Assembly (NCBI RefSeq): GCF_000959725.1
Contig: NZ_CP009323.1
Coordinates: forward strand, 372,001 to 436,000
Direction: 5' to 3'
DNA: 64,000 bases
Source of the DNA: Burkholderia gladioli
Lineage (GTDB): Bacteria; Pseudomonadota; Gammaproteobacteria; Burkholderiales; Burkholderiaceae
Positions 23,183-33,400 of the stretch are shown piece by piece (position 1 is the stretch's first letter; every line of letters starts with the position of its first letter). The position numbers and the translations under genes are program-made. The notes below the pieces were generated by a model. It saw only the letters and a program-made list of their open reading frames with translations, ran no database searches and had not been told where the DNA came from.

Positions 23183-23241
23183 AGGCCGCAGCCCGCGCCG
23201 CGCTCGGCCCCGTCCACCCCATCGCATCCGCCCGACACACG

Positions 23242-24414
23242 ATGAACGCACCGTCCGCCTCGCCCGTCACGCCCGCCATCGTTTCCCGCCTGCCGCAGGT
23301 CGGCACCACGATCTTCACGGTCATGAGCGCGCTCGCGGCCGAAAAAGGCGCGGTCAACCTGGGCCAGGGCTTCCCCGATTTCCATTGCGATCCGAGGATC
23401 ATCGAGGCGGTCGCCAACGCGATGCGCGACGGCCACAACCAATATCCGCCGATGACGGGCGCCGCGCCGCTGCGCGAGGCGATCGCCGACAAGATCGAGC
23501 GGATCTACGGCCGCCGCTACGACGCGGCCAGCGAGATCACCGTCACGGCAGGCGCGACGCAGGCGCTGCTGACGGCGATCCTCTGCGCGGTCCACCCCGG
23601 CGACGAGGTGATCGTGGTCGAGCCGACCTACGACAGCTACCTGCCCTCGATCGAACTCGCCGGAGGCAAGCCGGTGTTCGTCACGCTGGAAGCGCCCGAC
23701 TATGCGATCCCCTTCGACAAGCTGGCGGCCGCGATCACGCCGAAGACGCGGCTGATCCTGATCAACACGCCGCACAACCCGACCGGCACGGTCTGGCGCG
23801 AGTCCGACATGCGCCAGCTCGAGGAGATCGTGCGCGGCACCGAGGTGCTGATCCTGTCTGACGAGGTCTACGAGCACATGGTCTATGACGGCGAGCGGCA
23901 CGAGAGCGTGGCGCGCTACCCGGAACTCGCGGCGCGCAGCTTCATCGTCTCGAGCTTCGGCAAGACCTATCACGTGACGGGCTGGAAGGTCGGCTACGTC
24001 GCCGCGCCGGCAGCGCTGACGGCCGAATTCCGCAAGGTCCACCAGTTCAACGTGTTCACCGTCAACACGCCGATGCAGGTCGGGCTCGCCAGCTACCTGC
24101 GCGATCCCGAGCCCTACCTGACGCTGCCGGCGTTCTACCAGAAGAAGCGCGACCTGTTCCGCGCCGGGCTCGCCTCGACGCGCTTCAAGCTGCTGCCCTG
24201 CGCCGGCACCTACTTCCAGTGCGTCGATTATTCGGCGATCAGCGACCTGCCCGAGGCGGAATTCGCCAAGTGGCTGACCGCCGAGATCGGGGTTGCCGCG
24301 ATCCCCGTGTCGGCCTTCTATCACGAGCCGCACGAATCGGGCGTGGTGCGCTTCTGCTTCGCCAAGCGCGAAGACACGCTCGCGACCGCGCTGGAGCGGC
24401 TCTCGCGGCTGTAA
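23242..24414 (+). CDS. PLP-dependent aminotransferase, YbdL/methionine aminotransferase type
   Basis: Class I aminotransferase of 390 residues. Features are NLGQGFPDFHCDPRI, the GATQALLTAIL cofactor loop, the INTPHNPTGTVW motif, SDEVYEHMVYDG, the PLP lysine in SSFGKTYHVTGWKVGY, and the C-terminal Arg in VVRFCFAKRE. GFPDF and the KTYHVTGWK context match the YbdL/kynurenine-glutamine transaminase K group, which acts on methionine and aromatic amino acids. The ATG at 23242 gives the family N-terminus. It may be co-transcribed with the PIN gene. Substrate assignment is by resemblance. Confidence 0.88.
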   Translation: MNAPSASPVTPAIVSRLPQVGTTIFTVMSALAAEKGAVNLGQGFPDFHCDPRIIEAVANAMRDGHNQYPPMTGAAPLREAIADKIERIYGRRYDAASEITVTAGATQALLTAILCAVHPGDEVIVVEPTYDSYLPSIELAGGKPVFVTLEAPDYAIPFDKLAAAITPKTRLILINTPHNPTGTVWRESDMRQLEEIVRGTEVLILSDEVYEHMVYDGERHESVARYPELAARSFIVSSFGKTYHVTGWKVGYVAAPAALTAEFRKVHQFNVFTVNTPMQVGLASYLRDPEPYLTLPAFYQKKRDLFRAGLASTRFKLLPCAGTYFQCVDYSAISDLPEAEFAKWLTAEIGVAAIPVSAFYHEPHESGVVRFCFAKREDTLATALERLSRL

Positions 24415-24485
24415 GCCGGCCGCGCGGCGCCGGCAGCTTCCCGTGCTCGCGCCGCGCCTGCCCTAGCCCGCGCAGCCGCCCTGGC

Positions 24486-25142
24486 CTAGCGCCTGGCGCC
24501 GTTCGCCTCGAGATAAGCCTTGCGATCGGCCGTCACGCGCTGCGCGGCGGGACGCTCGCCCACCAGCTTCGAATACGCCTTCCAGTCGATTCCCGCCTCG
24601 ACCACCAGATCGCGGCCATACACGGCCTTGGTCGCGAGCCCCACGATCGGCAGGTGGATATAGGCGGCCACGTCGGCCATGCCGTAGGTCTCGCCGAGCA
24701 CGTAGGGCGCGAAGCGCGTCATCTTGCGAAACGCGGCCAGCGCGCCGACCAGGCGCTTCTCGACGCGCCGCTGCGTCTCCTCGCTGGCCGTGCCGCCGAA
24801 AAATGCCTGCCCGTACAGGCTGCGCGCGACCCATTCGAGATACAGTTCGACGAAGACGGTGATTTCCCGCACCTTGGCCGCCTCGAACGGATCGGCCGGG
24901 AACAGGCCCTTCTCCGGATAACGCGCGGCAAGATACTCGACGATCGCCTGCGATTCCGACAGCGCGCCGTGCTCGGTGCGCAGGAACGGCACCTTGCCGA
25001 ACGGCGAGGCGTCGAGCGCCTCGTCACCGCTCAACGGCAGCGTATGAATCTGCTCCTCGAAATCGATCTCGTGATCGAGCAGCACCAGCTTCACCTTGTT
25101 GTAGTAGTTCGATAAGGGCAAACCACAGAGCTGCAGCATCAT
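24486..25142 (-). CDS. glutathione S-transferase family protein
   Basis: GST of 218 residues. The N-terminal thioredoxin-fold domain (MMLQLCGLPLSNYYNKVKLVLLDHEIDFEE) has the PF(L) cis-proline and SESQAIVEYLAARYP glutathione-binding segment (residues 49-75), and a helical C-terminal domain begins about residue 90 (GMADVAAYIHLPI). The candidate catalytic residue is Ser/Cys near the N-terminus. Two adjacent ATGs occur; AGGAG favours the first (25142). It is divergent from the enoyl-CoA hydratase across a 178-base gap and convergent with the aminotransferase. The substrate is unknown. Confidence 0.88.
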   Translation of the reverse strand: MMLQLCGLPLSNYYNKVKLVLLDHEIDFEEQIHTLPLSGDEALDASPFGKVPFLRTEHGALSESQAIVEYLAARYPEKGLFPADPFEAAKVREITVFVELYLEWVARSLYGQAFFGGTASEETQRRVEKRLVGALAAFRKMTRFAPYVLGETYGMADVAAYIHLPIVGLATKAVYGRDLVVEAGIDWKAYSKLVGERPAAQRVTADRKAYLEANGARR

Positions 25143-25320
25143 CGTTCTCCTGTCCTGACGGGTTCGAGGCGCGAGCCCTGCTCGTGAAATCCGCGGCTCG
25201 TCGCGACGTGCCGAATAGCACGTTCGTGCTAGTCTAAAGCACTTCGCAGCCCCGACCACCGGACGCGCGTTCATGCATTCGCCGCGCCGGCCAAAAGACC
25301 GACATCCTGGAGACATCCGC

Positions 25321-26112
25321 ATGAGCGCCGAACTGCTCGCGTCCCGCCCCGCCGAAAGCGAATCGACCCTGGTCTTGACGCTATCGAATCCGGGCGCACG
25401 CAACGCCCTGCATCCCGACATGTACGCGGCCGGCCTCGAGGCGATGAACACCGCCGAGCGCGATCCCTCGATCCGCAGCGTGGTGCTGACCGGCGCGGAC
25501 CGCTTCTTCTGCGCCGGCGGCAACCTGAACCGACTGCTCGAGAATCGCGCCAGGGATCCCGCGGTGCAGGCCGCCAGCATCGACCTGCTAGGCGAATGGA
25601 TCACCGCGATCCGGACCGTCACCAAGCCGGTGATCGCGGCGGTCGAAGGCGCGGCCGCCGGGGCCGGTTTCTCGCTGGCGCTGGCTTGCGACCTGGTCGT
25701 CGCCGCCGAGGACGCGAAATTCGTGATGTCCTACGCGCGCGTCGGGCTCACGCCGGACGGCGGCGGCTCCTGGTTCCTGGCCCGTGCACTGCCGCGCGCG
25801 CTGGCCACTGAAATCCTGATCGAGGGCAAACCGGTCGTGGCCCGACGCCTGCATGATCTCGGCGTCGTCAATCGCCTCGCGCGTGCCGGCTCGGTGCTCG
25901 GCGAAACGCTGGCCTGGGCCGACGAGCTCGGCCGCATCTCGCCGAACGCCGTCACGCGCGTGAAGGCCTTGCTCGCCGACGCGCCCGAGCAGCCGCTCGC
26001 GGCGCACCTGGTGGCCGAGCGCGATCATTTCGTCGCCTCGCTCCATCATGCCGACGGGCTCGAAGGCATCACCGCCTTCCTGGAGAAACGGCCGCCCGTC
26101 TATTCCCGATGA
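25321..26112 (+). CDS. enoyl-CoA hydratase/isomerase family protein
   Basis: Crotonase-fold protein of 263 residues. The oxyanion-hole motifs are FFCAGGNLNRLLE (near residues 62-74) and AAVEGAAAGAGFSLALACDLVVAA, followed by FVMSYARVGLTPDGGGSWFLARALP and a C-terminal EGITAFLEKRPPVY. Close Burkholderia relatives are, as I recall, annotated 'oxepin-CoA hydrolase, alternative type'; plain enoyl-CoA hydratase is the safer call. It is the first gene of a four-gene set with a histidine phosphatase (7-base gap), a kinase-like protein and an acyl-CoA dehydrogenase, which points to acyl-CoA breakdown. TGGAG lies upstream of the ATG. Confidence 0.88.
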   Translation: MSAELLASRPAESESTLVLTLSNPGARNALHPDMYAAGLEAMNTAERDPSIRSVVLTGADRFFCAGGNLNRLLENRARDPAVQAASIDLLGEWITAIRTVTKPVIAAVEGAAAGAGFSLALACDLVVAAEDAKFVMSYARVGLTPDGGGSWFLARALPRALATEILIEGKPVVARRLHDLGVVNRLARAGSVLGETLAWADELGRISPNAVTRVKALLADAPEQPLAAHLVAERDHFVASLHHADGLEGITAFLEKRPPVYSR

Positions 26113-26119
26113 TCCCAGG

Positions 26120-26842
26120 ATGACCACTCTCTATACCCTGCCGACCCGCCGCCGCATCTATCTGATGCGACATGGCGACGTCACCTATTTCGATGCCCGG
26201 CAACAGGCGATCGACCCGGACGCGGTACCGCTCAACGAACTCGGCCGGGCCCAGGCCCGCGCGGCCGGCCGCGCCTTCGCCGCGCAATCGATCCGCTTCG
26301 ACCGCGTGATCACCAGCGGCCTGAATCGCACCGTCGAAACGGCCTCGCTCGTGCTCGCGGAAACCGGGCAGGCGATCGACGTCGAGATCGAACCGGCATG
26401 GCGCGAAATCCGCGGCGGCCATCTTGCCGACCTGCCGCCGGAGGATGTCGAGGCGGCCTTTATCGGCGCATTCCACGGCATCGTCCCCGAACACGTTCCC
26501 TTCCTCGGCGGCGAAACCATCGGCGAGTTGATCGACCGCGTGCTGCCGCCGCTCGCGGCGCTGCGCGCCGATCCCGGCTGGGACACCGCGCTGCTGGTGC
26601 TGCATGGCGGCGTCAACTGCGCGCTGCTGTCCCACGCCACGCTGCCCGAACAGCGGCTATTCATCGGGCGCTTCGCTCAATCGACCGCCTGCATCAACGT
26701 GCTCGACGTCGGCCAGCATGCGCACGACTGGGTGATCCGGCAACTCAACTACACGCCGCCCGATGCGCTGCATCGCGACGCTCGCAACACCGTCATGGAA
26801 GTGCTCTATCACCAGTTCGTTCAGGCCAACGCGGGAAGCTGA
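26120..26842 (+). CDS. histidine phosphatase family protein
   Basis: Phosphoglycerate-mutase-like (branch 1) histidine phosphatase of 240 residues. The RHG motif is at residues 17-19 (IYLMRHGDVTYF), with the second Arg in VITSGLNRTVETA, the catalytic Glu in WREIRGG and the second His in VLHGGVNCALL. It begins 7 bases after the enoyl-CoA hydratase stop, so it is co-transcribed and probably translationally coupled. Placed between a crotonase and an APH-type kinase, it might act on a phosphorylated acyl-CoA or a side product; this is inference only. Confidence 0.88.
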   Translation: MTTLYTLPTRRRIYLMRHGDVTYFDARQQAIDPDAVPLNELGRAQARAAGRAFAAQSIRFDRVITSGLNRTVETASLVLAETGQAIDVEIEPAWREIRGGHLADLPPEDVEAAFIGAFHGIVPEHVPFLGGETIGELIDRVLPPLAALRADPGWDTALLVLHGGVNCALLSHATLPEQRLFIGRFAQSTACINVLDVGQHAHDWVIRQLNYTPPDALHRDARNTVMEVLYHQFVQANAGS

Positions 26843-26868
26843 ACCCGCGCGGCGCCCCGGAGGCAAGG

Positions 26869-27975
26869 ATGAGGCAAGCGCAGCAAGGAGCGGCAAAGCC
26901 GGACGATTATTCGGCCTTCGAGGGCACGGCGCCGGTCAGCGCGGCCCAGCACATCGACACCGCGGCGCTCGACACCTGGCTCGCCGCCCATGTGAGTGGG
27001 TATGCGGGCCCGCTCTCGATCGAGCAGTTCCGCGGCGGGCAGTCGAACCCGACATTCAAGCTCGTCACGCCGACGCGCCGCTATGTGCTGCGCGCCAAGC
27101 CGGCGCCGGTCGCCAAACTGCTGCCCTCGGCCCACGCGATCGAGCGCGAGTACCGCGTGATGGCCGCGCTCGCCGATACCGACGTGCCGGTGCCGCGCAT
27201 GCTCGCGCTCTGCGAGGACGAATCGGTGATCGGCCGCGCCTTCTACGTGATGAGCTGCGTCGAGGGGCGGGTGCTGTGGGATCCTGCGCTGCCCGGCATG
27301 ACGCAAGCCGAGCGCGCCGCCCACTACGACGAGATGAATCGCGTGATCGCCGCGCTGCACCGGCTCGACCCGCAGGCGCTCGGGCTCGGCGACTATGGCA
27401 AGCCCGGCAATTACTTCGCGCGCCAGATCGGGCGCTGGAGCAAGCAGTACGCCGCCTCGGAAACCGAGCCGATCGAGGCCATGCACCGGCTGATCGAATG
27501 GCTGCCGCGGCATATCCCGGCCGCCGACGCGGCTCGGCAACGCAGCGCCATCGTCCATGGCGACTTCCGGCTCGACAACCTGATCTTCGCGCCCGATGCG
27601 CCGCGCGTGCTGGCCGTGCTCGACTGGGAACTCTCTACCCTCGGCGATCCGCTCGCCGATTTTTCCTATCACTGCATGACCTGGCACACCGAGCCGGGAC
27701 GATTCCGCGGCATCGGCGGGCTCGACCTGGCCGCGCTAGGCATTCCCGACGAACGGCGCCACATCGCCAGCTATGTCGAGCGCACCGGCTTCACGATCGA
27801 GGGCGACTGGCATTTTTATCTCGCCTACAACATGTTCCGGATCGCCGCGATCCTGCAAGGCATCATGAAGCGCGTGGCCGATGGCACCGCCTCCAGTGCA
27901 CGTGCGCTCGACGCCGGCCGGCAGGCACGGCCGATGGCGGAGCTGGCCTGGCGCTACGCCCAGCAAGTGCGCTGA
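26869..27975 (+). CDS. APH-type phosphotransferase paired with an acyl-CoA dehydrogenase (ACAD10/11 kinase-like, LvaA-like)
   Basis: Aminoglycoside-phosphotransferase-fold kinase of 368 residues. Visible are RRYVLRAKP (ATP-binding Lys), the Brenner motif [13 protein letters not shown] and the metal-binding [14 protein letters not shown]. This branch is the one fused to acyl-CoA dehydrogenase in human ACAD10/11 and encoded as LvaA in the Pseudomonas levulinate pathway, where it phosphorylates the 4-hydroxyl of an acyl-CoA. The following gene encodes the matching ACAD10/11-like dehydrogenase, supporting this reading. GGAGGCAAGG precedes the ATG. Substrate chain length is not known. Confidence 0.85.
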   Translation: MRQAQQGAAKPDDYSAFEGTAPVSAAQHIDTAALDTWLAAHVSGYAGPLSIEQFRGGQSNPTFKLVTPTRRYVLRAKPAPVAKLLPSAHAIEREYRVMAALADTDVPVPRMLALCEDESVIGRAFYVMSCVEGRVLWDPALPGMTQAERAAHYDEMNRVIAALHRLDPQALGLGDYGKPGNYFARQIGRWSKQYAASETEPIEAMHRLIEWLPRHIPAADAARQRSAIVHGDFRLDNLIFAPDAPRVLAVLDWELSTLGDPLADFSYHCMTWHTEPGRFRGIGGLDLAALGIPDERRHIASYVERTGFTIEGDWHFYLAYNMFRIAAILQGIMKRVADGTASSARALDAGRQARPMAELAWRYAQQVR

Positions 27976-28069
27976 ACACAATGGGCTCGGCAGCACATCG
28001 AGCCCGGCCGATTCTTCATCCCGGTCCCCGTCCCGATTCCGATCGACGCCCTACTCCAGCGAGGTGGCA

Positions 28070-29290
<1,221 letters not shown>

Positions 29291-29296
29291 ATGCGA

Positions 29297-29332
29297 AACG
29301 GCGGGACGGCGCCTGCGCGCCGCCCCGCCGTT
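29297..29332. terminator. GC-rich stem-loop between convergent acyl-CoA operons
   Basis: Stem AACGGCGGG-A-CGGCGC / GCGCCG-C-CCCGCCGTT with a short loop, right after the acyl-CoA dehydrogenase stop. It has no T run, so it may rely on Rho or act as a 3' end stabiliser. Confidence 0.5.
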
Positions 29333-29377
29333 CGGGCATGCCTTGGGCGGCAGCCGCGCCGCCTGCAGCCCGGAACC

Positions 29378-29884
29378 TCAGAACAGGTGCAAGGTGACGA
29401 ACTCGGCCGCGCAGGCCAGTGCCGGCTCGCCCGACGAGTCGACCTGCACCGCGACCGACCAGGTGCATTGCAGGCCGCCCTGCTTGCCGTCGATCGCCGT
29501 CTTCACCGCGAACAGCCCGCGAACCTTCGCGCCGACCGGCACCGGCCGCAGGAAGCGCACGCGGTTCAGCCCGTAGTTCACCCCCATCTTCTGCTCGAAT
29601 TCGATCGCATCGGTCATCAGCGCCGGGATCAGGGACAGCGTCAGGAAGCCGTGTGCGATCGGGCCACCGAACGGAGATTCGCGCGAGGCCCGCTCGGGAT
29701 CGACGTGGATCCATTGATGATCGTTGGTCGCGTCGGCGAACTGGTTGACGCGCGACTGTTCGATCACGATCCACTCGCTCGCGAAACCATCCGCGCCGAC
29801 CAGCGCGCGCAGCGCCTCGACGGAAGCGATGCGCGGCCGCTCGGGCCGCTGCCCAGGCTGCTTCTCCGTCGAATCGCCGCTCAT
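29378..29884 (-). CDS. MaoC-like (R)-specific enoyl-CoA hydratase, longer copy
   Basis: Hot-dog-fold protein of 168 residues. The hydratase-2 motif is clear: VNQFADATNDHQWIHVDPERA carries the catalytic Asp/His, followed by SPFGGPIAHGFLTLSL. It adds water to trans-2-enoyl-CoA to give (R)-3-hydroxyacyl-CoA. The ATG overlaps the stop of the preceding MaoC gene by four bases, so the two are probably made together and may form a heteromer. It is the last gene of a four-gene operon with two acyl-CoA dehydrogenases. Confidence 0.88.
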   Translation of the reverse strand: MSGDSTEKQPGQRPERPRIASVEALRALVGADGFASEWIVIEQSRVNQFADATNDHQWIHVDPERASRESPFGGPIAHGFLTLSLIPALMTDAIEFEQKMGVNYGLNRVRFLRPVPVGAKVRGLFAVKTAIDGKQGGLQCTWSVAVQVDSSGEPALACAAEFVTLHLF

Positions 29885-30339
29885 GCGCCCGCCTGCGGAT
29901 TACGCAGCCCGAAAATCACCTTGGAGCGCACCGTGATCACGGTTTCGCCGCTCTCGTCGGTGCCAACCCACTCCGTCGTCACGATGCCGCGATCGGGACG
30001 GCTCGCCGACAGCCGCTTGTCGAGGATCCGCTGCTGCATCGTGATGGTCGCACCGGCGCGCACCGGCTTGATCCAGCGGATCTCCTCGATGCCGGGCGAG
30101 CCCATGCTGGTCGAATCGTGCAGCACGTTGCGCACCAGCATGCCCATGAACACCGAGCAGGTGTGCCAGCCACTCGCCACCAATCCGCCGAACGGCGAGG
30201 CCTTGCCGGCCGCCTCGTCGAGATGGAACGGTTGCGGATCAAAGCGCTGCGCGAATTCGATGATCTCGTCCGGCGTGAACGTGTGTTTGCCGACCTCGGT
30301 CAGCCCGCCGACTTCCAGATCCTCATAGCCGATCGTCAT
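29881..30339 (-). CDS. MaoC-like hydratase/dehydratase, second copy
   Basis: Hot-dog-fold protein of 152 residues. Its motif region reads IIEFAQRFDPQPFHLDEAAGKASPFGGLVASGWHT, with FDPQPFH replacing the usual ATNDHQWIH while keeping Asp and His. A second strand reads GSPGIEEIRWIKPVRAGATI. This variant motif is typical of 'acyl dehydratase' partners. The start was set at the third codon of the longest frame because AGGAG is six bases upstream of that ATG. It overlaps the next MaoC gene (ATGA) and lies 27 bases downstream of an acyl-CoA dehydrogenase gene. Confidence 0.87.
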   Translation of the reverse strand: MTIGYEDLEVGGLTEVGKHTFTPDEIIEFAQRFDPQPFHLDEAAGKASPFGGLVASGWHTCSVFMGMLVRNVLHDSTSMGSPGIEEIRWIKPVRAGATITMQQRILDKRLSASRPDRGIVTTEWVGTDESGETVITVRSKVIFGLRNPQAGA

Positions 30340-30366
30340 ACCCATCTCCTGTCAGTTTGCGTGCTC

Positions 30367-31500
30367 TCAGGCCGCATCGTATTCGAAAAAATCCGGCAGC
30401 GAGACAAATCGCGCCGTGTGGTGATCGACATCGCCGAGCGTCAGGTCGATGATCGACAGTCGCTTGAACAGATGGGCCGCCGCGACCTCGTTGGTCATGC
30501 CCATCCCGCCATGCAGCTGGATCGCCTGCTGCCCGACGAAACGCGCGGCTTGCCCCACCCGCACTTTCGCGGCAGATACCGCGCGGCGCCGTTGATTGGC
30601 GTCGTCGTCGGCATAGCGCAGCGCCGCCAGATAAGCCAGCGAGCGCGCCTGCTCGGTGTGGATCAGCATGTCGACCATGCGGTGCTGCAGCACCTGGAAA
30701 CGCGCGATCGGCGTGCCGAACTGCTCGCGCGTGCGGGTGTAGTCGAGCGTCGCGCGATTGAGCGCGTCCAGCGCGCCGATCGCCTCGGCACAGAGCAGCA
30801 CGATACCGTAATCGGCGATCCGTTCCAGCGTTTCGGCACCGCGGCTGCCGTCGACGAGCCGGCGCGCGGGCGCGCTCGAGAAACGCAGCGTCGCCGCGCG
30901 CTGGCCGTCGATGGTTCGGTAATCCTCGACATCGGCACCGGCGGCACCGCGCTCGACCAGGAACAACGCGATCGCGCCATCGGGCTGCCGGGCCGGCACG
31001 ATCCAGGCCTGCGCCTGGGCGCCGTGACGAACCAGCGCCTTGCTGCCGCTGAGCCGGAAGCCGTCGCCGACCGGCTCCGCACGCGAATCGATGGCGAGCA
31101 GCTCGTAGCGCGCGCCGGGTTCGTCGAAGGCAACCGCCAGGCGCGCCTCGCCGCCGGCCACGCGTGCCAGCAGCGCTCGATCGGCTTGATGCTCGCTGGC
31201 CGCGAGCTGCAGCGCCTCGGCACCGACCGCCGTCGCCCAATACGGCTCGACCACCAGTGCGGCGCCCAGCGCCTGCATGGCCACCAGCATGTCGAGCGCG
31301 CCGCCGCCCAGGCCGCCGCTCGCCTCCGGTACCGGCAAGGCGGTCAGCCCCAGCTCCGCGAACGCCCGCCATTGCTCGTCGGATACGCCCTCGCGCGAGG
31401 CGACGATCGCCTGGCGCGTCTCGAAACCGTAGCGCTGGCCGAGATAACGGCGCAACGCGTCGGCGAATTGCTGCTGTTCTTCGCTGAAAGTGAAGTCCAT
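30367..31500 (-). CDS. acyl-CoA dehydrogenase, FadE28-like subunit
   Basis: Acyl-CoA dehydrogenase family protein of 377 residues. It begins MDFTFSEEQQQFADALRRYL and has a divergent middle domain (GAQAQAWIVPARQPDGAIALFLVERG) without the typical T-E-P flavin-contact motif, then TREQFGTPIARFQVLQHRMVDMLI and QLHGGMGMTNEVAAAHLFKR. This pattern is seen in the smaller subunit of heterotetrameric (alpha2beta2) acyl-CoA dehydrogenases such as mycobacterial FadE28/ChsE1. It lies 10 bases downstream of the other dehydrogenase gene, whose product has the motifs this one lacks, so the two may form one enzyme. Confidence 0.85.
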   Translation of the reverse strand: MDFTFSEEQQQFADALRRYLGQRYGFETRQAIVASREGVSDEQWRAFAELGLTALPVPEASGGLGGGALDMLVAMQALGAALVVEPYWATAVGAEALQLAASEHQADRALLARVAGGEARLAVAFDEPGARYELLAIDSRAEPVGDGFRLSGSKALVRHGAQAQAWIVPARQPDGAIALFLVERGAAGADVEDYRTIDGQRAATLRFSSAPARRLVDGSRGAETLERIADYGIVLLCAEAIGALDALNRATLDYTRTREQFGTPIARFQVLQHRMVDMLIHTEQARSLAYLAALRYADDDANQRRRAVSAAKVRVGQAARFVGQQAIQLHGGMGMTNEVAAAHLFKRLSIIDLTLGDVDHHTARFVSLPDFFEYDAA

Positions 31501-31510
31501 GCGTCGCTCC

Positions 31511-32707
31511 TCAGAGGCCCAGGATCATCTGCGCGATGATGTTCTTCTGGATTTCGTTCGACCCGCCGTAGATCGAGGTCTTGCGGAAATTGAAGTAATA
31601 GGCGGCAAGCGGTGCCGCGTCGTCGTCGCCGCTCACCGCGCGATCGCGCTCTCCCTCGAGGAAGGCCGGATGGAACGGCGCGGCGAGCGGCCCGATCGCG
31701 TCGACCATCAGCTCGGTCAGCGCCTGCTGGATCTCGGAGCCCTTGATCTTCAGCATCGAGGCCTCGGGGCCCGGCCCTCGCCCGCTCGCTTCCTGGCTGA
31801 CCACGCGCAGCGCGGTCACCTCCAGCGCCATCAGGTCGATTTCCAGCGAGGCCACGCGGGCGGCGAACACCGGATCCTCCAGGAGGGAGCGGCCGTTGCG
31901 GCGCTGCCCGGCCGCGATGCGCTTGAGGAAGCGCAGTTCACGCTTCGAGGTGCCGACGCGCGCGATGCTGGTGCGCTCGTGGCCGAGCAGGTACTTGGCA
32001 TAGGTCCAGCCGCGGTTCTCCTCGCCGACGAGGTTCTCGACCGGCACCAGCACGTCCTCGAAGAACACCTCGTTGACTTCATGCTCCTCGTCGAGCGTGA
32101 TGATCGGCCTCACCGTGATGCCCGGCGTCTTCATGTCGATCAGCAGGAAGGAGATGCCCTCCTGCTTCTTCACGGCCGTATCGGTGCGCACCAGGCAGAA
32201 CATCATGTCGGCATATTGGCCGAGCGTGGTCCAGGTCTTCTGGCCGTTGACGAGATAGTGATCGCCGCGCCGTTCGGCGCGCGTGCGCAGCGAGGCGAGG
32301 TCGGAACCCGAGCCGGGCTCGGAGTAACCCTGGCACCACCAGTCGCTGCCGTCGAGGATGCGCGGCAGATAATGGCGCTTCTGGGCCTCGTTGCCATATT
32401 TCATCAGCACGGGCCCGACCATCGACACGCCGAAGGTCAGCGGCGACGGCGTGCCCGCGCGGGCACACTCCTCGTCCCAGATGAAGCGCCGCGTCGCGTC
32501 CCAGCCCGGGCCGCCGTATTCGACGGGCCAGGCGGGCGCCGACCAGCCGCGCGTCGCGAGACGGCGATGCCAGTTAAGATAATCCTCGCGGGACAGACGT
32601 TTGTGATTGAGTACCTTGTCGCGCAGCGTGCGAGGCAGGTTGGCCTCGAGCCAGGTGCGAACTTCGACGCGGAACGCGTCGTCGGCGGGGGAATGGTCCA
32701 GATCCAT
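31511..32707 (-). CDS. acyl-CoA dehydrogenase, FadE29-like subunit
   Basis: Acyl-CoA dehydrogenase family protein of 398 residues and first gene of the operon. It has the flavin/acyl motif GYSEPGSGSDLASLRTRAERRGDHYLVNGQKTWTT, IITLDEEHEVNEVFFEDVLVPVENLVGEENRGW, and C-terminal SIYGGSNEIQKNIIAQMILGL. The overall pattern resembles FadE29/ChsE2, the larger subunit of heteromeric dehydrogenases in steroid side-chain breakdown. The position of the usual catalytic Glu reads YGGS. The start was set at the third codon because GGAG is eight bases upstream. It is followed by the second dehydrogenase gene after 10 bases. Confidence 0.86.
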   Translation of the reverse strand: MDLDHSPADDAFRVEVRTWLEANLPRTLRDKVLNHKRLSREDYLNWHRRLATRGWSAPAWPVEYGGPGWDATRRFIWDEECARAGTPSPLTFGVSMVGPVLMKYGNEAQKRHYLPRILDGSDWWCQGYSEPGSGSDLASLRTRAERRGDHYLVNGQKTWTTLGQYADMMFCLVRTDTAVKKQEGISFLLIDMKTPGITVRPIITLDEEHEVNEVFFEDVLVPVENLVGEENRGWTYAKYLLGHERTSIARVGTSKRELRFLKRIAAGQRRNGRSLLEDPVFAARVASLEIDLMALEVTALRVVSQEASGRGPGPEASMLKIKGSEIQQALTELMVDAIGPLAAPFHPAFLEGERDRAVSGDDDAAPLAAYYFNFRKTSIYGGSNEIQKNIIAQMILGL

Positions 32708-32771
32708 GCGCATGTCTCCTGGCCGCGAACCGGAGCGGCCGGCTGGAGACGACGCGCCGATCAGGAGACGA

Positions 32772-33200
32772 TCATTGCAGCGGCTCTTTCAGTGCGGCCG
32801 GCACCGGTAGCGGCATCACGTCGATGCCTTCCTCGACGAGGGCGCGCGCATCCTCGGCCGAGGTCACGCCGCGAATATTGCGCGCAGGCGCCTCGTTGTA
32901 ATGGATGCGTCGCGCTTCCTCGGCGAAGCGCTCGCCCACGTTCTCGGTCTTGTCCAGTACCTCGCGCAAGGCGCGCATCAGCTGCGCCTGCATCTGCCGC
33001 GGATCGGTTGCCGGCGCCTTTTCCTTCGTCGCGCCTGACAGGTTCAGGCGCGGCGCCGACGGCATCCTGCTGATTTCGGTCGCCCCGCAAACCGGACATT
33101 CGACCAGCTTGCGGGACAGCTGCGATTCGAAATCATCGGAAGACGCAAACCAGCCTTCGAAGCGATGGCCGTGCGTGCACTGTAAATCGAGGACCTTCAT
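32772..33200 (-). CDS. DUF1178 family protein
   Basis: Small cytoplasmic protein of 142 residues. It starts MKVLDLQCTHGHRFEGWF, followed by VECPVCGATEISRMPSAPRL; the spaced Cys residues (Cys8; Cys-x2-Cys) suggest a zinc site. The C-terminal half is helical with HYNEAPARNIRGVTSAEDARALVEEGIDV, conserved in this proteobacterial family. The function is unknown. In betaproteobacteria it commonly sits near the nuo operon and a NUDIX gene, as here. A TACAAT hexamer on the minus strand at 33304-33309 may be its -10. Confidence 0.9.
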   Translation of the reverse strand: MKVLDLQCTHGHRFEGWFASSDDFESQLSRKLVECPVCGATEISRMPSAPRLNLSGATKEKAPATDPRQMQAQLMRALREVLDKTENVGERFAEEARRIHYNEAPARNIRGVTSAEDARALVEEGIDVMPLPVPAALKEPLQ

Positions 33201-33400
33201 GCTGAATCGGGGCGTCTCGGGAGTGTACGCCCAATCGGAAGATTTAAGAACGACCGTGCTAAATCACGATCGAAATTCTCCGGGACGAGCCCGGACTGGC
33301 TGGATTGTAACGTGCGGGGAAATTTGACGCCGAAGGTGGGTTCGGCGATGCGCGGCGGCAAGCACGGCCTCGCATCGCCGGGAATCAGCCGCTGCATTGA

